This document shows, one piece after another, positions 1 through 8,471 of a stretch of DNA of 64,000 nt. The stretch spans positions 32,479-96,478 of the forward strand of contig NZ_JBPBBA010000009.1 of the NCBI RefSeq assembly GCF_050896395.1, written 5' to 3'. The notes beneath the pieces were generated by a model that was given only the letters and a program-made list of their open reading frames with translations, was not told where the DNA came from and searched no databases. Numbering within the stretch: the first letter of the stretch is position 1; the number at the start of each line of letters is the position of its first letter. The position numbers and the translations under genes are program-made. The stretch comes from Nioella aestuarii (GTDB lineage Bacteria; Pseudomonadota; Alphaproteobacteria; Rhodobacterales; Rhodobacteraceae).

Positions 1-1291
1 CCGCACACCCTGCACGTACGGCCGCCTCTCGCGTGGCGTCGAGCTTGGAATAGGCGGGGCCGCGCGTACAGGGCGCTGCCAGTTTCGCCGCGAGATCCGG
101 GAACAGCCGGGCAAACTCGCCCCGATGGGGGGTCAGGACACATCTGTCATGCAGCTGCGCGAATAGGAGCCCCGGAGCGTCCGTGAAGGAGGTCAGCGCA
201 TCAGCGTCAAGCACCGTGCCCCGGCGGGCGGCAAGCGCCATGGCAACCATATCGCAAGTGCCCTGCCCAACCCCAAGCCCCGGGCCCAGGCAAAGCGCGT
301 TCAGGCGTTCATCTGCCAGCATTTCGGCCAGCCCCTGCGCCCCGTCGCATTTACGCAGCATGATCGCCGTGAGCTGACAGGCACATTCCATCATCGCAGA
401 GCCGGGGGCGGCCACCGTAACCAGCCCTGCCCCGATGCGAAGCGCGCCCCGTGCCGCCAATCGCGCCGCGCCGGAGCGGCCCATGGGACCGGATAGGACA
501 AGGGCATGACCATGTTCGTATTTATGCGCACCAGCCCGTTTGTCCAAAGCGCCGGGCGCATCGACGAGGGTGGCAAGTGGACCAAGCCCACCCCCCGGCG
601 GCGCCAGGGCACCGGGTGCGTCTGCGCGTCGTGGCTCCAGCCCGATATCGACAAGGGCGATCCTGCCGCAAGCCTGCGGCCCATCTGCCAGATAATGCCC
701 CAGCCGGGCGCGGTGAAAGGTAACGGTCAGATCCGCATTGGGCACGCCGGCATGGTCTTCCACCAGCAGCCGGCCACTATCCATGCACAGCCCGGTTGGG
801 CTATCCACCGCAACGTTGCGACAGGCCCTGCCCCGTTTGCTCCGACCGATGACCATGGGCGAGACAACCTCTTGCGGGACAAGACGGGTCAGGCCGGCGC
901 CGAACACCGCATCGATGGTCAGATCAGCCGTGGCGGATACAATCGCTTCTTCGTCCCAGGGCAGCACCGCACCCAGAGCCTGCCAGCGCGCGCAATTCAG
1001 GGCCGCATCGGGCGGAAGCCGGTCCTGCTCACCATAGAGATATAGCGAAACCTGCCATCCCGCGTCATGCAACAGGCGGGCAATGACGAAACCGTCACCG
1101 CCATTGTTACCCGGCCCACACAGCACAAGCGCGCGCAACGACCCCGCGCGCAGTTCCGGCCATTGATCCATGATCGCGGTCACGACGCCCTGCCCGGCGC
1201 GCTCCATCAGGTGCTGGCCGGAGACCGTCCCGCTTTCCATCGCAGCGGTTTCGATCATGCGCATTTGTGCGGCGGTCAGCAGCTCTGTCAT
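1..1291 (-). CDS. nnr: bifunctional NAD(P)H-hydrate epimerase / ADP-dependent NAD(P)HX dehydratase (3' end outside window)
   Basis: Repairs hydrated NADH/NADPH: the N-terminal YjeF_N domain epimerises NAD(P)HX and the C-terminal ribokinase-like domain dehydrates it using ADP. The frame is open from ATG at 1291 to the window edge, about 430 residues; fused family members are around 500, so the C-terminus is missing. The epimerase signature GPGNNGGDG is at residues 59-67. In the second domain LDADAL is near residue 360 and LTPHRGEF near 388. An AAGAGG ribosome-binding site precedes the start. It is divergent from glnB with about 190 bases between. The family assignment is firm; the missing end is a window effect and not a visible defect. 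Confidence 0.93.
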   Translation of the reverse strand, partial: MTELLTAAQMRMIETAAMESGTVSGQHLMERAGQGVVTAIMDQWPELRAGSLRALVLCGPGNNGGDGFVIARLLHDAGWQVSLYLYGEQDRLPPDAALNCARWQALGAVLPWDEEAIVSATADLTIDAVFGAGLTRLVPQEVVSPMVIGRSKRGRACRNVAVDSPTGLCMDSGRLLVEDHAGVPNADLTVTFHRARLGHYLADGPQACGRIALVDIGLEPRRADAPGALAPPGGGLGPLATLVDAPGALDKRAGAHKYEHGHALVLSGPMGRSGAARLAARGALRIGAGLVTVAAPGSAMMECACQLTAIMLRKCDGAQGLAEMLADERLNALCLGPGLGVGQGTCDMVAMALAARRGTVLDADALTSFTDAPGLLFAQLHDRCVLTPHRGEFARLFPDLAAKLAAPCTRGPAYSKLDATREAAVRAGCA

Positions 1292-1330
1292 GGGGGTGGC
1301 GGCCTCTTCGCAAGTGGCGAGTTTACATGC

Positions 1331-1347
1331 TGCACATTTTTTGTGCA
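1331..1347. promoter_or_regulatory. NtrC-like 17-bp dyad upstream of glnB
   Basis: TGCACA-TTTTT-TGTGCA is a perfect dyad with the 17-bp layout of the classical NtrC enhancer (TGCAC-N7-GTGCA). It lies about 135 bases before the glnB start, between the divergent nnr and glnB. Nitrogen control of glnBA by NtrC is established in related bacteria; occupancy here is inferred. No convincing sigma-54 -24/-12 element was seen, which fits the sigma-70 NtrC promoters described in Rhodobacter. Confidence 0.5.
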
Positions 1348-1481
1348 GGTTGCGCAGATTTTTGGCGAGCCCTATGGAATCCCTGCCAACAAGCCCCCCT
1401 CTGTCACGCTACCCGATTGCGACCCCGGTGGGAAAGTGGTGTCACAGGCCTGCAATACTCGGGCCAGAGGAGTCGGCAGAC

Positions 1482-1820
1482 ATGAAAAAGATCGAAGCCA
1501 TCATCAAGCCGTTCAAACTGGACGAAGTGAAAGAGGCCCTGCAAGAGATCGGCATTCAGGGGCTTAGCGTCACCGAGGTCAAGGGTTTTGGACGTCAGAA
1601 AGGCCATACCGAGCTGTATCGCGGCGCGGAATATGTGGTCGACTTCCTGCCCAAGGTGAAAATCGACGTTGTCCTGTCCGATGACATGGTTGACGGCGCG
1701 ATCGAAGCGATCGTGGACGCGGCCAAGACCGACAAGATCGGCGACGGCAAGATTTTCGTCTCGTCCGTCGAACAGGCGATCCGTATCCGCACAGGCGAAA
1801 GCGGCGAAGACGCTCTCTGA
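1482..1820 (+). CDS. glnB: nitrogen regulatory protein P-II
   Basis: Cytoplasmic trimeric PII signal protein that senses ATP/ADP and 2-oxoglutarate and, through uridylylation, reports nitrogen status to GlnE, NtrB and other targets. It has 112 residues, the normal length, starting MKKIEAIIKPFKLDEVKEAL. The T-loop segment GHTELYRGAEY places the uridylylation tyrosine at residue 51, the canonical position. AGAGGAG lies about 10 bases before the ATG. It is followed after 51 bases by glnA, the usual glnBA operon. The close linkage to glnA and the conserved T-loop favour GlnB over GlnK, which is usually linked to amtB. Confidence 0.96.
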   Translation: MKKIEAIIKPFKLDEVKEALQEIGIQGLSVTEVKGFGRQKGHTELYRGAEYVVDFLPKVKIDVVLSDDMVDGAIEAIVDAAKTDKIGDGKIFVSSVEQAIRIRTGESGEDAL

Positions 1821-1871
1821 GCTGCCCCTTTCCCCTTACCAACAGTTAACTACTCTCAAGGACACATGGAC

Positions 1872-3278
1872 ATGAGCAACGAAAACGTTCTGAACCTGAT
1901 CCGTGAAGAAGATATCGAATATGTCGATATCCGCTTCACCGACCCACGCGGCAAGCTGCAACACGTCACCGTGATGGCCGATCAGGTCGACGAAGACTTC
2001 CTCGAAGAAGGCTTCATGTTCGACGGCTCCTCCATCGCTGGCTGGAAGTCCATCGAACAGTCGGACATGAAACTGATGCCCGACACCGACAGCGCCTATA
2101 TCGACCCGTTCTATGCGGAAAAGACCCTGTGCATTCACTGCACCGTGGTCGAGCCCGACACCGGCGAACCCTATTCCCGCGACCCGCGCGGCACCGCGCA
2201 GAAGGCCGAAGCCTATCTGATCTCCTCGGGCATCGGCGACACGTCCTATTTCGGTCCCGAAGCGGAATTCTTCCTCTTTGACGATGTGCGCTTCTCTGTC
2301 CAGATGAACAAGGTCTCCTACGAGGTCGACGCTCAGGACGCTGCCTGGAACTCGGACACCGAGTACGAAATGGGCAACATGGGTCATCGCCCCGGTATCA
2401 AGGGCGGCTACTTCCCCGTGAACCCGACCGACGCCGCACAGGACCTGCGGTCCGAGATGCTGTCCACCATGAAGCGTATCGGCATGAAGGTCGACAAGCA
2501 CCACCACGAAGTGGCGTCCTGTCAGCACGAGCTTGGCCTGATCTTCGGCTCGCTCACCAAGCAGGCCGATGAGCTTCAGAAGTACAAATACGTGATCCAC
2601 AACGTGGCCCACGCCTACGGCAAATCCGCCACCTTCATGCCCAAGCCGATTTCCGGCGACAACGGCACCGGTATGCACGTGAACATGTCGATCTGGAAAG
2701 ACGGCAAGCCGCTTTTCGCTGGCGACAAATATGCCGATCTGTCCGACGAAGCCCTGTACTTCATCGGCGGCATCCTGAAGCACGCGAAGACGCTGAACGC
2801 CTTCACCAACCCGTCGACCAACTCTTACAAGCGTCTGATCCCCGGCTTCGAAGCCCCGGTTCTGCGCGCCTACTCTGCTCGCAACCGGTCTGGCTGCGTC
2901 CGGATCCCGTGGGCGGAATCGCCGAAGGCCAAGCGCGTCGAGGCCCGTTTCCCCGATCCGGCGGCAAACCCCTACCTGTGCTTCGCGGCCCTGCTGATGG
3001 CTGGTCTCGACGGCATCGAGAACAAGATCCATCCGGGCGAAGCGTCCGACAAGGATCTGTACGACCTGCCGCCCGAAGAGCTGGCCGGCATCCCGACCGT
3101 TTGCGCATCCCTGCGTGAAGCGCTGGAATGCCTGGAAGCCGATCACGACTTCCTGCTGAAGGGCGACGTGTTCACCAAGGACCAGATCGAAGGCTACCTG
3201 GAGCTGAAGTGGGACGAGGTTTACGCCTTCGAACACACCCCGCACCCGGTCGAATTCAAAATGTACTACAGCTGCTGA
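1872..3278 (+). CDS. glnA: type I glutamine synthetase
   Basis: ATP-dependent condensation of glutamate and ammonia to glutamine; a cytoplasmic dodecamer and the main ammonium assimilation enzyme. 468 residues from ATG 1872 (MSNENVLNLIREED), the typical GSI length. An in-frame ATG at 1866 is also possible, but AAGGA at 1858-1862 sits only 3 bases from it and 9 from 1872. Visible family motifs are FMFDGSSIAGWKSI near residue 50, NGTGMHVNMSIW in the ATP/glutamate region, and KDLYDLPPEE with the adenylylation tyrosine at 397 in this numbering, matching the E. coli site. It is therefore probably controlled by GlnE and PII. It follows glnB and ends just before a strong terminator. Confidence 0.97.
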   Translation: MSNENVLNLIREEDIEYVDIRFTDPRGKLQHVTVMADQVDEDFLEEGFMFDGSSIAGWKSIEQSDMKLMPDTDSAYIDPFYAEKTLCIHCTVVEPDTGEPYSRDPRGTAQKAEAYLISSGIGDTSYFGPEAEFFLFDDVRFSVQMNKVSYEVDAQDAAWNSDTEYEMGNMGHRPGIKGGYFPVNPTDAAQDLRSEMLSTMKRIGMKVDKHHHEVASCQHELGLIFGSLTKQADELQKYKYVIHNVAHAYGKSATFMPKPISGDNGTGMHVNMSIWKDGKPLFAGDKYADLSDEALYFIGGILKHAKTLNAFTNPSTNSYKRLIPGFEAPVLRAYSARNRSGCVRIPWAESPKAKRVEARFPDPAANPYLCFAALLMAGLDGIENKIHPGEASDKDLYDLPPEELAGIPTVCASLREALECLEADHDFLLKGDVFTKDQIEGYLELKWDEVYAFEHTPHPVEFKMYYSC

Positions 3279-3300
3279 TTTCAGCTATCAGAACAACGGA

Positions 3301-3328
3301 AAAGGGCGCCCTGGTGGCGCCCTTTTTT
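3301..3328. terminator. intrinsic terminator, glnA
   Basis: GGGCGCC-CTGGT-GGCGCCC hairpin (3304-3322) flanked by AAA and a run of six T (3323-3328). It lies 22 bases after the glnA stop. Because the leftward methyltransferase gene ends at 3330, and A residues lie on the far side of the stem, it can serve both strands. Confidence 0.9.
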
Positions 3329-3329
3329 G

Positions 3330-4271
3330 TTACGCGGCCAGCAATGCCTGCCCGATCTTCTGGACATGCACCACATCCGTCCCGCAGCACCCGCCAAAGA
3401 CGTTCATCCACGGAAACCTATCGCGCAATTCTCGATACTGTGCGGCAAGCTCATCGGGATTTCCTTCCTCCAGATGGCCGAGCTGACAAAGCGTTCCATG
3501 GTCGAGAGTCGAGGCATTGGCCCTGATCCCGCGAACCCTTTGCATCCATGGGGCGGGTTCCAGTGCCGGGCCGAAATCCAGCGGGTGGGAACAGTTGATC
3601 ATGTAATATGCCGGGGCCGAACCTGTTGCTGCATCGACCTTTGCAATCGCCTCCTGCAGCGTTTCGCCACTTTTCATCCGGCGATCCTTATCCAAAGTAA
3701 ATGAGATCACAGATGCAATTCCTGCCGCTTTTGCGGCACGGGCGATGCCGATGGCCTCTTCGCTCATGTTGAGCGTCAAAGCCGTTACCAGGTCTGCCCC
3801 ACCATCGACAAAGGTGGCGATTTGCTCGGCATGATATGTCTGTGCTTTTTCAGCGGTCAGACCTTCGTTGCGTTGATAAGCATCACCCTTGGGGCCGATG
3901 CACCCACTGAGGATCACATTCGCGTCTGGCAATCCGGCTTCCTGCGCCGCGCGCCGGTAGAGATCCAGGCATCGCAGGTTCATTTCGGCCAGTCCCTCGG
4001 GTGAGTAGCCAAGCAACGCCCCCCAATCCCGGCTTGCGCGGTAACTGAGGCTGTCGAATATGAATGCCGTTTCCAACTGGCAGGCAAGGGTTGCGAAGGC
4101 GCGGTAGTAGCTAAGCAGGGCGTCATAGGCTGCCGAATCGTTGAGCAGGTGAAAAGCACTGAATTCCGGCAGTTCGAACCCTTTCTTGTACATCAGCCAG
4201 GTTTCGGTTCCTCCGTCTGTCAGGAATAGTCGTTCGGTCTGATGCGGAAGTGTTTTATCTGTCGTGATCAT
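3330..4271 (-). CDS. homocysteine S-methyltransferase family protein
   Basis: Zinc-dependent methyl transfer to a thiol acceptor (MmuM/BHMT-like family), likely making methionine from homocysteine with S-methylmethionine or another methyl donor. 313 residues from ATG 4271, chosen because GAGGAGG lies about 10 bases upstream; an upstream in-frame start would add a poorly supported leader. The fold begins FLTDGGTETWLMYKKG. The zinc cysteines are visible as INCSHP (middle) and GGCCGTD (C-terminus). It is convergent with glnA. The methyl donor cannot be read from the sequence, and no SAM-type riboswitch was recognised upstream. Confidence 0.82.
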   Translation of the reverse strand: MITTDKTLPHQTERLFLTDGGTETWLMYKKGFELPEFSAFHLLNDSAAYDALLSYYRAFATLACQLETAFIFDSLSYRASRDWGALLGYSPEGLAEMNLRCLDLYRRAAQEAGLPDANVILSGCIGPKGDAYQRNEGLTAEKAQTYHAEQIATFVDGGADLVTALTLNMSEEAIGIARAAKAAGIASVISFTLDKDRRMKSGETLQEAIAKVDAATGSAPAYYMINCSHPLDFGPALEPAPWMQRVRGIRANASTLDHGTLCQLGHLEEGNPDELAAQYRELRDRFPWMNVFGGCCGTDVVHVQKIGQALLAA

Positions 4272-4468
4272 GGGCTGGCCCCTCCTCGGCTCCTTTGGAA
4301 AGGCTAGACGCTTCGTTGCGGCGGCGACAAACGAGAATAGATGCGGCAACAGGTTAGATATTCTATTCCATGCCGATTTCCGCTTGGCTCGAAATGCGTT
4401 TTGACAGCCGCAGGGCGCAAGCCTACCCTTTGGATATTCAATTTGACGTCATAGCCAGAGGATTGCCC

Positions 4469-4918
4469 ATGAGACTCGTTTTCGCCGCTACCGCCATTGC
4501 CTTGTCCCTCGCCGCCCCGGCTGCAGCCCAGATGATGGGCAACACGCCCCAGGATATCATGAGCGTTGCGCAAGGCTTCGGTCCGGCGCAGATGGAAACA
4601 TCGAACAGTGGTCAGCCAATGATGACCGGCACGATCGAGGGCAATAACTACGGCATTCTCATGTATGGCTGCGAAGATGGCGCCTGCGATTCCCTACAGT
4701 TCTTCGCCAGTTTCACGACGGAACGAAACGGCCTGACCTTGCTGAATCAATGGAACGAGGATCAGCGGTTCGGCGCGGCTTATGTCAGCCGCAGCGGCAG
4801 CGTGATCCTGCATTGGAGCGTCAATATCGACTTTGGCGTCTCACGGCAGAACTTCGCGGACAGCTTCGACATCTGGCGGCTGACACTTGCCGAATTCAGC
4901 AGCCACCTGACGCCATGA
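4469..4918 (+). CDS. exported YbjN-domain protein
   Basis: 149 residues beginning with a cleavable signal peptide (MRLVFAATAIALSLAAPAAAQ). The mature part shows the YbjN-type pattern of small periplasmic proteins common in Rhodobacterales: a short fold with GILMYGCEDGACDSLQFFASF, then a WN-x-RFGAAYV segment and a C-terminal helix. The paired cysteines in YGCEDGAC could form a disulfide in the periplasm. Function unknown; YbjN proteins are loosely linked to stress and motility regulation in enterobacteria. The ATG at 4469 was chosen over an upstream one because it starts the signal peptide. A related gene follows 26 bases later, probably in the same operon. Confidence 0.75.
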   Translation: MRLVFAATAIALSLAAPAAAQMMGNTPQDIMSVAQGFGPAQMETSNSGQPMMTGTIEGNNYGILMYGCEDGACDSLQFFASFTTERNGLTLLNQWNEDQRFGAAYVSRSGSVILHWSVNIDFGVSRQNFADSFDIWRLTLAEFSSHLTP

Positions 4919-4944
4919 CACCCGGACACGAAGGGAGATCAAAG

Positions 4945-5367
4945 ATGATGCGCATATGGATTGCAGGGCTGGCCCTGCTGGCGACACCGCTTTCGGCGCA
5001 GACCGCGCCGGGGGATCTGTTGGGACAAGCGATGCTGCTTGGCCCGGCGCGGATGGAGGATGCCGGCGGCAGCCTGACCATTTTCGGAGAGGCCGGAACG
5101 GCAAGCTATGTCGCTATGGCTTCCGGCCCCGATTGCAGCAGCAGCGGCAGCAATTGCAGCAATCTCAGCTTTCAGGCTGTGGCACCTCCACCGTCCGGGG
5201 GCTCCGCTGTAGCGGATTGGCAGGCCGCCGGGCTTGGCGGCACAGTCAGCGTCGGGGGCGATGGCTGGCTGGTGCTGACCCACACGGCCTCTGCCGCTGA
5301 TCCCGCCGCCGCATTCCAGGCCTGGGGTGGCTTGATGCAGGAATTCAGCGCCCGCTACGGAAACTGA
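4945..5367 (+). CDS. small exported protein, YbjN-like paralogue
   Basis: 140 residues with signal peptide MMRIWIAGLALLATPLSAQ. The layout parallels the preceding gene: a phrase close to GPARMEDAGGS matches the neighbour's GPAQMETSNSG, followed by a cysteine pair (CSSSGSNC in place of CEDGAC) and a W-rich C-terminal half. This suggests an old tandem duplication that has diverged strongly. AAGGGAGATC lies just before the start. Function unknown. It is convergent with the SH3-like gene at 5407. Confidence 0.65.
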   Translation: MMRIWIAGLALLATPLSAQTAPGDLLGQAMLLGPARMEDAGGSLTIFGEAGTASYVAMASGPDCSSSGSNCSNLSFQAVAPPPSGGSAVADWQAAGLGGTVSVGGDGWLVLTHTASAADPAAAFQAWGGLMQEFSARYGN

Positions 5368-5406
5368 TGGATCGCGGCCCGATCCGGGCCGCTTTCCCCT
5401 CTGACC

Positions 5407-5982
5407 CTACGGGCAGGACTGGAACACGCCGTCCACCGGCATGGTGGTCCAGCAGATGATCCCGCCCCAGTGGTAGCCGCCAGCGCCCGACATATCGCGC
5501 ACCTCGAACCAGGGGTAGCCGTTCATCATCACGCCAGTATTGGCGATGATCAGCAGGTCCTCCCCTTCCGCGAAACTGCCGATCCGGTCATATTCCATCC
5601 CCGGCCCGACGCGCACATTGCCGCCCCAGGATCGCGCCTGCACCGGGAACGTGCCGCCGCCCGCACTGACCGTCTGGCAGACAAGCATCATGTCCTCGAC
5701 CCGCAGCTCGGCAGAATTGCCTTGCCCACGCAGTTCCATATTCGGACCCACATAGCGAAAGCCCGATCCTGTGGGGGCCGCTGTCAGCAGCGTGGCCGGT
5801 CCGGTCGCACCGCCGCCCGCGTCCGTGCCCATTGTGAAGCGGGCCTCTGCCCGGTCCGCCATCGCCGGATCAACGGTGACGATATAGCTGCCATCGCCAA
5901 GCGGGCCGCAGTCGAACTGTGTTTGTGCAGCCGCTGGCAAGGCCAGCAGCGAAACGGCCGCAGCAAAGACGAGACCTCTCAT
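5407..5982 (-). CDS. exported SH3-like domain protein
   Basis: 191 residues with signal peptide MRGLVFAAAVSLLALPAAAQ. The C-terminal third resembles a bacterial SH3 (SH3b) fold: VRVGPGMEYDRIGSFAEGEDLLI followed by YPWFEVRD and a terminal GGIICW...SCP. The N-terminal part is a beta-rich domain without a recognisable name. Such domains often bind peptidoglycan or other envelope ligands, but the ligand is not known here. It shares its architecture and C-terminal pattern (Y-x-WFE, WGG-x-ICxG/W, final SCxP) with the next gene leftwards in transcription order, at 6001, so the two are paralogues. Confidence 0.65.
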   Translation of the reverse strand: MRGLVFAAAVSLLALPAAAQTQFDCGPLGDGSYIVTVDPAMADRAEARFTMGTDAGGGATGPATLLTAAPTGSGFRYVGPNMELRGQGNSAELRVEDMMLVCQTVSAGGGTFPVQARSWGGNVRVGPGMEYDRIGSFAEGEDLLIIANTGVMMNGYPWFEVRDMSGAGGYHWGGIICWTTMPVDGVFQSCP

Positions 5983-6000
5983 TCAACTAATCCTTTTTGA

Positions 6001-6597
6001 TCAGGGATCGCAGGACGGCAGCGCGCCCTCCAGCGGTTCATAACCGGGGCAGATATCACCGCCCCAAACATACTCTGTCGACCCGGTCGGGTCATAAAGC
6101 TCAAACCAGGAATATCCTCCGGTTTGTTCCCCTGACCGGGACTGGAGATAGAGCCGGGTTCCCGAGGCAATTTCACCCGTTTCGGGCTGATCCGGCCCGG
6201 GGCCCGAACGCAATTCCCCACCGACAGACAGCGCCATCGCCGGGTAGTCGCCGCGCGGGTGATCCTGTGGCAGTTCCAGCATCGTACAGGGGATGATCGT
6301 ATCCCCTACCTGCAACGAAGTATCCTCGGCCGCGAGGTCCAGCGAAAGATCTCCCGAGTGATAGCGGATCTCGCCCGCGCCATTCGCACCAATCCAGAGC
6401 ATCTCATGTTCCCGCCGTTCGCCATCATGGTCACGCGGATAGAGAAACCGCGCTTCGGTTTGATTGGGGGACATGGGGCCCACCCGGATGACGGGCGGCG
6501 ACTGGTCGTCGGTCATGCAGAAGAAATAGACGCGCGGGAAGGCCGCGGCTGGGCTGGCTAGCGCTATGGCACCGGCAAACAGGGCGAAACGAAGCAT
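6001..6597 (-). CDS. exported SH3-like domain protein, paralogue of the 5407 gene
   Basis: 198 residues with signal peptide MLRFALFAGAIALASPAAA. The C-terminal region has LRSGPGPDQPETGEIASGTRLYL, then YSWFELYDPTG and VWGGDICPG, ending in LPSCDP, the same order of motifs as in the 5407 gene. It ends 18 bases before that gene starts, so the two are likely cotranscribed. Function unknown; periplasmic or envelope location is inferred from the leader. Confidence 0.62.
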   Translation of the reverse strand: MLRFALFAGAIALASPAAAFPRVYFFCMTDDQSPPVIRVGPMSPNQTEARFLYPRDHDGERREHEMLWIGANGAGEIRYHSGDLSLDLAAEDTSLQVGDTIIPCTMLELPQDHPRGDYPAMALSVGGELRSGPGPDQPETGEIASGTRLYLQSRSGEQTGGYSWFELYDPTGSTEYVWGGDICPGYEPLEGALPSCDP

Positions 6598-6671
6598 CTC
6601 AAAAATCCTTTTCCGTCATGAAACACGGAAAACTGCGCCGAGACACCGCCCCGGCGCAAGAGATTTCTTGG

Positions 6672-7412
6672 TTATTGAGAGGCTTCACCCTCCCCGGACG
6701 CATCATCTTCGGGTTGCGGTTCCGGCTCGGCAGAGATGCCGTCCTCGGGTGCGCAGGGGCCTGCGCGCAGGTCGTTAATCGCGGCCAGCGCCGTGTCGGC
6801 GGCCTCCGGGTCCAGCGTGATCTGCATGGGGGCGACCAGCGGATAGATCAGCTCACCCCGGTCGCCACGCATTTGCAGCACATGGGTGCGGGCCATGACG
6901 GGTCCGAAATTGCCAAGCAGCGCATCGGCCGAGAACATGCGCTGCGCGCGGGTGCGCAGGGTGCGCGCGCCGTTGATCGCATCGGGGTTTTCCTGATCGC
7001 CCTGTTCAGCTGCGGCAGTCCGCATGTCCGAGAAGATACCACCGGCGGTCTGGATCGCTTCCCACGCGGATTGCGAGGGCATCAGCATTACGCGCGTGTG
7101 GCCGTTCACCGTATCTTCGGCGGGCAGGATACCGGTCAGCGGATCAAGGTCGCGCAGGTCCATACGCAGAACCTGAACACCCACGGGACCGCCCAAGGTA
7201 TAGCCTTGGTTGGTCATCAGCGTTTGCACGATCCGGCAGCCCTGAAGCTCCAGTTCGATGGCGGTGTATTCCCCGGTCTCTTCGTTCACGATAACGCCGG
7301 GGGATGCGGCGCGGATTGCCAGCTCCTCGGGGGTGGGTTCCTGCTGAGCGAGGGCAGGAACGGAGGTCAGCGTCAAAAGGGCAATGGATAGAATAAATTT
7401 CGATCGGAGCAT
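6672..7412 (-). CDS. exported hypothetical protein
   Basis: 246 residues with signal peptide MLRSKFILSIALLTLTSVPALAQ. No family recognised. The mature protein has one early cysteine (LQGCRIVQTL) and a late one (AGPCAPEDG), which could pair, and ends in an acidic glutamate- and proline-rich tail (about residues 222-246) likely to be disordered. It is 74 bases upstream of the SH3-like pair on the same strand, so it may head that transcription unit. A GGCGCC-CCAA-GGCGCC hairpin sits at 7458-7473 upstream. Confidence 0.6.
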   Translation of the reverse strand: MLRSKFILSIALLTLTSVPALAQQEPTPEELAIRAASPGVIVNEETGEYTAIELELQGCRIVQTLMTNQGYTLGGPVGVQVLRMDLRDLDPLTGILPAEDTVNGHTRVMLMPSQSAWEAIQTAGGIFSDMRTAAAEQGDQENPDAINGARTLRTRAQRMFSADALLGNFGPVMARTHVLQMRGDRGELIYPLVAPMQITLDPEAADTALAAINDLRAGPCAPEDGISAEPEPQPEDDASGEGEASQ

Positions 7413-7508
7413 AGGGGATCTCTCCTGTTAGAAAGGCGCGGCGGCACAATGGCATGAGGCGCCCCAAGGCGCCAGCGCCAAAGCACCGAACTATACGTTT
7501 GAAATGGC

Positions 7509-7706
7509 TCAGAGACGGGTGACGCGGTTGGCCAGGCGGGTCATCTGGCGGGCGCGTTGCGTGTTGCGCTGAATGGCCTGACGCTGATCGGGCGTCATCT
7601 GGTCGTCATCACGGTTGCCGAAGGCCGCGTTCACACCTGCATCGACGCCACGATTGATCACGCGCCGGAGCACGCGATTGAGGATCATATTGATAATGCG
7701 GTCCAT
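7509..7706 (-). CDS. small conserved-type hypothetical protein
   Basis: 65 residues from ATG 7706 (MDRIINMILNRVLRRVINRG); an in-frame start at 7754 would add 16 residues. Very basic and amphipathic, with many arginines and repeated R-x-x-R spacing (QRNTQRARQMTRLANRVTRL at the end) and no cysteines. The helical, positively charged character suggests nucleic-acid or membrane association, but nothing identifies a function. It lies 72 bases downstream of scpB, the place usually held by tat or similar genes in relatives. Confidence 0.5.
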   Translation of the reverse strand: MDRIINMILNRVLRRVINRGVDAGVNAAFGNRDDDQMTPDQRQAIQRNTQRARQMTRLANRVTRL

Positions 7707-7778
7707 GGGTCTGCCTCGAATCTGTTTGTTTTGTCCAGTTTGGCACGATTCCATGGCAGAAATGGGGCAATCCGGCTT

Positions 7779-8471
7779 TTACGGGCCAAACATATCCTCC
7801 TGCCCCGGTGCCGGATCCAGCGCGTCGTCTTCTCCGTCATCATCGGGGCCGGGAAACATGCCGGGCGGCGGGCGGTTGTCCAGCAGTCCCGCTTCACGCA
7901 GCTCCTTCAGGCCGGGCAGATCGCGGGTGGTTTCCAGCCCGAAATGATCGAGAAACTGCGGCGTCACGACGTAAGTTACGGGGCGGCCCGGCGTCATCTT
8001 GCGGCGGCCAAAGCGGATCCATTCCATCTCGATCAACTGGTCGATGGTGCCACGGCTAACCGAGACGCCGCGGATCTCTTCGATCTCTGCGCGGGTGCAG
8101 GGTTGGTGATACGCGATGATCGCCAGTGTTTCGATGGCGGCGCGGCTGAGCTTGCGGGTCTCTACCGTCTCGCGGTTTATCAGGAACGACAGGTCTGGCG
8201 CGGTACGGATGGCCCAGGCATCGCCCACGCGGGCGACATTGACCCCTCTGCCCTGATAGCGGCGCCGCAAAAGCACAATGGCCTCTGCCGCATCGCAGCC
8301 ATGGGGCATCCGGTCCTGCATCGCGCGGGTGGTGAGGGGCTCGGCGGAAGCAAAAAGCATCGCCTCGACCATGCGCTCCTGCTCGGCCAGCGGCAGGGCC
8401 TGAAAGAGGCTTTCCTCCTGCTCGCGCTCTGCGGCCTCGTCCTGCTCGAAATCCGGGTCCTCAGCGGTCAT
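7779..8471 (-). CDS. scpB: segregation and condensation protein B
   Basis: Partner of ScpA and SMC in the bacterial condensin that organises and segregates the chromosome. 230 residues; tandem winged-helix domains are visible as AIETLAIIAYHQPCTRAEIEEIRG followed by a second helix-turn-helix with VSVSRGTIDQLIEMEWI. The family-typical TYVVTPQFLDHFGL closes the conserved part, and a 30-residue acidic tail follows. The start overlaps the end of scpA by 11 bases, indicating translational coupling. Confidence 0.92.
   Translation of the reverse strand: MTAEDPDFEQDEAAEREQEESLFQALPLAEQERMVEAMLFASAEPLTTRAMQDRMPHGCDAAEAIVLLRRRYQGRGVNVARVGDAWAIRTAPDLSFLINRETVETRKLSRAAIETLAIIAYHQPCTRAEIEEIRGVSVSRGTIDQLIEMEWIRFGRRKMTPGRPVTYVVTPQFLDHFGLETTRDLPGLKELREAGLLDNRPPPGMFPGPDDDGEDDALDPAPGQEDMFGP

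Noticed and set aside
1348..1481. Sigma-54 promoter for glnB
   Set aside because: No TGGCAC-N5-TTGC-like sequence with acceptable spacing was found downstream of the NtrC-like dyad.
1836..3245. 469-codon open frame on the minus strand opposite glnA
   Set aside because: Shadow of the glutamine synthetase coding frame with repetitive Gly/Val/His composition.
4272..4468. SAM or SAH riboswitch before the homocysteine methyltransferase-type gene
   Set aside because: No conserved riboswitch core was recognisable on the leftward strand.
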